From positions 102,040 to 166,039 of the forward strand of contig QZKY01000004.1 in assembly GCA_003605115.1 (NCBI GenBank): DNA of 64,000 bases, given 5' to 3'. The DNA comes from Oxalobacter sp. Lineage in GTDB: Bacteria > Pseudomonadota > Gammaproteobacteria > Burkholderiales > Burkholderiaceae_D. The position numbers and the translations under genes were made by a program. Shown here in pieces: positions 60,316-64,000 of this stretch. Numbering within the stretch: position 1 is the stretch's first letter; each line of letters begins with the position of its first letter. The notes below the pieces were generated by a model that saw only the letters and a program-made list of their open reading frames with translations, was not told where the DNA came from and searched no databases.

Positions 60316-61863
60316 CTATTTTACGTCGTCTTCCGGTGTGTTGGGCGGCGGCGGGCTGCGATGTCGTCCATACAGTGTCGTCAGTTCAGCGAGATGTGCC
60401 GCGTGCCAGTCTTCGACCATCTGCCAGGTAAAACGCCACTCCCAGGAACCGGAAGCTTCGCCGGGGCAGTTCATGCGATGCGCACCGTCGAGTCCCAGCA
60501 CATCTTGCATGGGGAGGATGGCCAGTTCTGCGACGGAAGCCGAAGCGGCGCGGATCATGTCCCAGTGGATCCAGTCGCCGCTGATGGCAAAGTAGCGGCG
60601 CACCCGATCACGCTCCGCATCGTCAATCGTATTCCACCAGCCGCGCGTGGTGTTGTTGTCATGTGTGCCGGTATAGACGACCGAACCAGGCTTGAAATTG
60701 TGTGGCAGGTAGAGATTGTCGGCATCGCCATCGAAGGCAAATTGCAGGATGCGCATCCCGGGCAAGCCAAGCTGCTGACGGAGCGCAATAACTTCCGGGG
60801 TGATCAAGCCCAGATCTTCGGCGATGACGGGAACCTTGCCAAGCTGCTTGCGCATGGCATCGAAAACCGCGGCGCCTGGCCCCGGCATCCAGCGCCCGCC
60901 AACCGCGCTGTCATCTTTGGCGGGGATTTCCCAGTAGGATTCAAAGCCACGAAAATGATCGATGCGTACCTTGTCGAACATCGCGAGTGAGTGGCGCATG
61001 CGTTCCACCCACCAGCGGTAGTCGCTGGCAGCATGACTGGCCCAGCGGTAGAGCGGGTTGCCCCAACGTTGCCCGGTTTTGCTGAAAACATCCGGGGGTA
61101 CACCCGCCACCACGGTAGGCCGTCCCTTGGCATTTAAATCGAATAATTCCGGGTGCGCCCAGACATCGGCGCTTTGTAGCGAAACGAAAATGGGGATGTC
61201 GCCCACGATGTCGACGCCCTTGGCGTTCGCATAGGTTTTCAGTTTTTTCCATTGCGCAAAGAACTGCCACTGACAAAATTTCCAAAAGTCGATTTCGTTT
61301 GCGTGAACATTCCTGGCATCCTGCAGCGCCTTGAGTTTGCGCTGTGCCAGCGGCGCTGGCCAATCCTGCCAGGCCACCTCAGCACCAAAGGTTTGTGTCA
61401 GTGCGCGAAACAGCGTGTAATCATCCAGCCAGCTTGCGTGCTGCGTGCAAAAAGTCTGAAAATCGGCGCGCGCGGCTTGGGTGGCCGTTTCGAAAAACCG
61501 TGCGGCGGCCTTGCGTAAACGGCTTGTACGAAACGGCGTCATGATGCTGTAATTCACGCGGCGATTTTCGAAAGCGTCTTCCGGTATCAGGTCGGTTTCC
61601 TCCAGCCAACTGGCTTCGTGCAATTGCAATAGATCGATCAGCAAGATGCTCCCGGCAAAAGCGGACGGGCTCATATAAGGCGAATTGCCCAGGCCAATGC
61701 AACCGAGCGGCAGCACTTGCCAGAGCGATTGTCGTGCTGTCGCGAGCCAGTCGATGAAATGATAGGCGGAGGCACCGAGGTCGCCCGCGCCGTGTGCGCC
61801 GGGCAGAGAGGTGGGATGGAGCAAAATGCCGGAAAGACGCGGAGATGTGGAAGACGTTGTCAT
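60316..61863 (-). CDS. malQ: 4-alpha-glucanotransferase
   Basis: This 515-residue GH77 amylomaltase moves maltooligosaccharide segments between acceptors. The start (SGILLHPTSLPGAHGAGDLG), the KVRIDHFRGFESYWEIP block with the nucleophile aspartate, VIAEDLGLITPEV with the acid/base glutamate, and TGTHDNNTTRGWW with the third aspartate are all present. It sits between queA and recG with no other glycogen or maltose genes in the window. Confidence 0.95.
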   Translation of the reverse strand: MTTSSTSPRLSGILLHPTSLPGAHGAGDLGASAYHFIDWLATARQSLWQVLPLGCIGLGNSPYMSPSAFAGSILLIDLLQLHEASWLEETDLIPEDAFENRRVNYSIMTPFRTSRLRKAAARFFETATQAARADFQTFCTQHASWLDDYTLFRALTQTFGAEVAWQDWPAPLAQRKLKALQDARNVHANEIDFWKFCQWQFFAQWKKLKTYANAKGVDIVGDIPIFVSLQSADVWAHPELFDLNAKGRPTVVAGVPPDVFSKTGQRWGNPLYRWASHAASDYRWWVERMRHSLAMFDKVRIDHFRGFESYWEIPAKDDSAVGGRWMPGPGAAVFDAMRKQLGKVPVIAEDLGLITPEVIALRQQLGLPGMRILQFAFDGDADNLYLPHNFKPGSVVYTGTHDNNTTRGWWNTIDDAERDRVRRYFAISGDWIHWDMIRAASASVAELAILPMQDVLGLDGAHRMNCPGEASGSWEWRFTWQMVEDWHAAHLAELTTLYGRHRSPPPPNTPEDDVK

Positions 61864-62044
61864 GGGGTGGGTTGTACCGTATTAAAATTTCGAGCGTCAA
61901 AACAAGGTAACGGCGGCCAACAGCATGTTCCATTCTTGCACACAAGCATGCGGGATGGTTTTGATTTGATGGGGAATGACAACAAGAAAAAGCGGGTCGG
62001 CGTAAAAAAGCGCTACCATGTTTGCGAAATCACAGAATCGAGCC

Positions 62045-64000
62045 ATGCGATCTTCATCGAAATCTTCCAGCGAACGGCAAAAAATGACGGACAAAACTGT
62101 CCAGCATGCCAAAGGTCGTTCTCCCGTTGCCCGTGCCAGCAGGCTCGCCAAATTGGGCTTGCGCACGGACATGGATCTGGCCTTGCACTTGCCATTACGT
62201 TACGAAGATGAAACGCATGTGATGCCGATTGCCGAAGCGGTTTTTCACGTCGGCGTCACACCGCAAGTGGAGGGCGTGGTCACGGGTTGCGATATTCAGT
62301 ATCGCCCACGACGGCAACTGGTGGTGAGGATTGCAGACGATTCCGGCCAACTGGTCTTTCGCTTTCTGAATTTTTACATCAGTCAGACCAAGCAGATGGC
62401 ACTTGGGCAGCGTGTGCGTGTGCGGGGTGATGTGCGTCAGGGGTTTCATGGCGCAGAGATGGTGCATCCCTCGGTGAAGGTCGTGAACGAAGGTGCGCCC
62501 TTGCCGGAATCGCTGACGCCGGTCTATCCGTCGGGCGAAGGATTGACGCAAGCCTATTTGCGCGCCGCTATTGGTGCAGCACTCAAGCGGGTCGATTTGA
62601 ACGACACCTTGCCGGTGGCTTTGCTGGCCAAATTAAAACTGCCTGTATTCGATGCGGCTGTGCGCATACTGCATTCCCCGCAGCCGGATGTGGAAGCGCA
62701 TACCTTGATGGCGCGCACGCACCCAGCGTGGGTGCGGATGAAATTCGACGAACTGCTCGCACAACAGTTATCGATGAAACGCGCGCAGGCCGCACGGCGC
62801 GTACAAAGCGCACAAGCCATGCAAACGATTGGCAAGGTGTCGCAGGCTTTTCGCGCGAGCTTGCCATTTACGCTGACGGGCGAACAGCAGCGCGTGTTGG
62901 TGGAAATCAGTGCGGATTTGGCGGCGCGTCATCCGATGCAGCGCTTGCTGCAAGGCGATGTGGGTAGCGGAAAAACAATCGTCGCAGCGTTGGCGGCGGC
63001 GCAAGCCATCGACAGCGGGTTTCAGGTGGCGCTGATGGCGCCGACCGAAATTCTGGCGGAACAGCATTTCCGCAAGATCGAAGCATGGATGCGACCGCTG
63101 GGCGTGTCGGTCGCATGGCTCACCGGCAGCATGAAGAAAAAAGAAAAAACGGAATCGCTCGCAAGCGTGGCAAGCGGAACCGTGCAACTGGTGGTCGGTA
63201 CGCATGCGCTGATTCAGGAGTCTGTGCAATTCGCAAAACTGGGGTTGGTGATCGTAGATGAGCAGCACCGCTTCGGTGTGGGGCAGCGGCTGAGTCTGCG
63301 AAATAAAGGGAAAGAAGGTGATAGCGTCCCACATCACCTGATGATGAGCGCAACGCCCATTCCGCGCACGCTGGCGATGACGTATTACGCAGATCTCGAT
63401 GTGTCCGTCATTGGCGAACTGCCGCCGGGGCGCACGCCGATTGTGACGCGCGTGGTCGATCAGATTCGGCGCGATGAAGTGATTGCGAACATTCACGCCG
63501 ACGCCAAAGCGGGACGGCAAGCGTACTGGGTGTGCCCGCTCATTGAAGAATCGGAAGCATTGCAACTGAAAACGGCAACCGACACTTACGAGATGCTCAC
63601 GGCGGCGCTGCCGGATGTGCGCATCGGGCTGATTCACGGGCGTCTCAAGACGACAGAAAAGCAAGACATCATGGAAGCGTTTGCGCAAGGCAAAATGGAT
63701 TTGCTGGTAGCGACGACTGTGATTGAAGTCGGTGTCGATGTACCGAATGCCTCGCTGATGGTAATCGAACACGCCGAACGTTTTGGATTGTCGCAGCTTC
63801 ACCAGTTGCGTGGCCGCGTGGGGCGCGGTACGGAAGCTAGCGTGTGTTTATTGCTGTATCAAGCTCCGCTGGGTGACACGGCACGACAGCGTCTGATGAC
63901 GATGCGTGAGACGACGGACGGTTTTGACATTGCACGTCGCGATCTGGAAATCCGCGGCCCTGGCGAATTTCTGGGCGCGCGACAGTCGGGCATGCCGATG
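62045..64000 (+). CDS. recG: ATP-dependent DNA helicase RecG (truncated by window end)
   Basis: The first 652 residues of RecG are visible in one unbroken frame that runs off the window. RecG remodels stalled forks and Holliday junctions. The N-terminal wedge/OB domain begins RLAKLGLRTDMDLALHLPLR. Helicase motif I is GDVGSGKT (near residue 306), motif II DEQH in IVDEQHRFGVGQ, motif III MMSATPIPRTLAMT, and motif VI region QLHQLRGRVGRG. The start may be 62045 or the ATG at 62084; neither has a good ribosome binding site. The C-terminal end is missing. Confidence 0.93.
   Translation, partial: MRSSSKSSSERQKMTDKTVQHAKGRSPVARASRLAKLGLRTDMDLALHLPLRYEDETHVMPIAEAVFHVGVTPQVEGVVTGCDIQYRPRRQLVVRIADDSGQLVFRFLNFYISQTKQMALGQRVRVRGDVRQGFHGAEMVHPSVKVVNEGAPLPESLTPVYPSGEGLTQAYLRAAIGAALKRVDLNDTLPVALLAKLKLPVFDAAVRILHSPQPDVEAHTLMARTHPAWVRMKFDELLAQQLSMKRAQAARRVQSAQAMQTIGKVSQAFRASLPFTLTGEQQRVLVEISADLAARHPMQRLLQGDVGSGKTIVAALAAAQAIDSGFQVALMAPTEILAEQHFRKIEAWMRPLGVSVAWLTGSMKKKEKTESLASVASGTVQLVVGTHALIQESVQFAKLGLVIVDEQHRFGVGQRLSLRNKGKEGDSVPHHLMMSATPIPRTLAMTYYADLDVSVIGELPPGRTPIVTRVVDQIRRDEVIANIHADAKAGRQAYWVCPLIEESEALQLKTATDTYEMLTAALPDVRIGLIHGRLKTTEKQDIMEAFAQGKMDLLVATTVIEVGVDVPNASLMVIEHAERFGLSQLHQLRGRVGRGTEASVCLLLYQAPLGDTARQRLMTMRETTDGFDIARRDLEIRGPGEFLGARQSGMPM

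Noticed and set aside
62768..63802. Open frame of 344 codons on the minus strand
   Set aside because: It is antisense to recG, whose helicase motifs I, II, III and VI are in an unbroken plus-strand frame.

Overview
The window is a gene-dense stretch of a betaproteobacterial chromosome. Several arrangements point to order Burkholderiales, most like Oxalobacteraceae such as Herminiimonas or Oxalicibacterium. These are coaX followed by a SPOR protein, the nine-gene atp operon, polA beside DUF2782-thrB-BPSS1780, the mla operon running through an ABC-2 exporter into murA and the his operon, argS-SPOR-dsbA, and queA-tgt-yajC-secD-secF. The taxonomic placement is inferred from synteny and protein character, not from a database search. 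Most of the window is housekeeping. The accessory material is concentrated at about 39.6-46.6 kb, with smaller patches near 20 kb and 38 kb.

Layout. 0-2 kb: end of coaX, a SPOR protein and a metallo-beta-lactamase-fold hydrolase closed by a strong terminator. 2.1-9.3 kb: atpIBEFHAGDC behind a good sigma70 promoter, ending in a bidirectional terminator shared with argB. 9.3-13.2 kb (minus): argB, a membrane protein, thrB, DUF2782 and a LOG-family protein whose start codon abuts that of divergent polA. 16-19.9 kb: a small orphan, a MidA-like methyltransferase, a pteridine-reductase-like SDR, folB and ttcA. 20-23.3 kb: a small hypothetical gene, a YdjM-like membrane protein and rfaE2-nrdR-glyA; glyA has an attenuator-like leader. 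23.5-29.2 kb: mlaF, E, D, A, C, B and an ABC-2 exporter. 29.4-37.8 kb: murA and hisGDCBHAFIE. 37.8-39.6 kb: hairpin-rich DNA, an aldo/keto reductase and a HIT protein.

39.6-46.6 kb: a pocket where tatABC would normally follow the HIT gene. It holds a HEPN-like protein with an RNxxxH motif, an exported ankyrin-repeat protein between two copies of a palindromic repeat, an exported unknown protein, a YecH-like protein, a membrane diguanylate cyclase, a small lipoprotein and a Crp/Fnr regulator. 46.7-53.3 kb (minus): HtrA-type protease, DsbA, SPOR protein, argS, a Spy/LTXXQ protein, a FAH-family protein and a CsoR/RcnR-family regulator. 53.4-61.9 kb (minus): icd, secF, secD, yajC, tgt, queA, malQ. 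The window ends inside recG on the plus strand.

The most unusual structure is a dispersed family of about 60-bp palindromes sharing GGGTCAG/CTGACCC arms. There are seven full copies and one half copy, at 18.9, 19.0, 31.3, 31.4, 36.1, 40.2 and 42.3 kb. Their centres and outer arms differ from copy to copy but stay self-complementary. Two copies share long identical flanks and bracket the ankyrin gene. A second repeat family (CCCTCTCCC/GGGAGAGGG) occurs near 39 kb and extends the QueA reading frame at 59.2 kb. Other candidates for new biology are the glyA leader, a three-way-junction RNA-like segment before hisF, and a two-unit hairpin array after hisE. I saw no rRNA, tRNA, CRISPR array, phage or complete insertion sequence.
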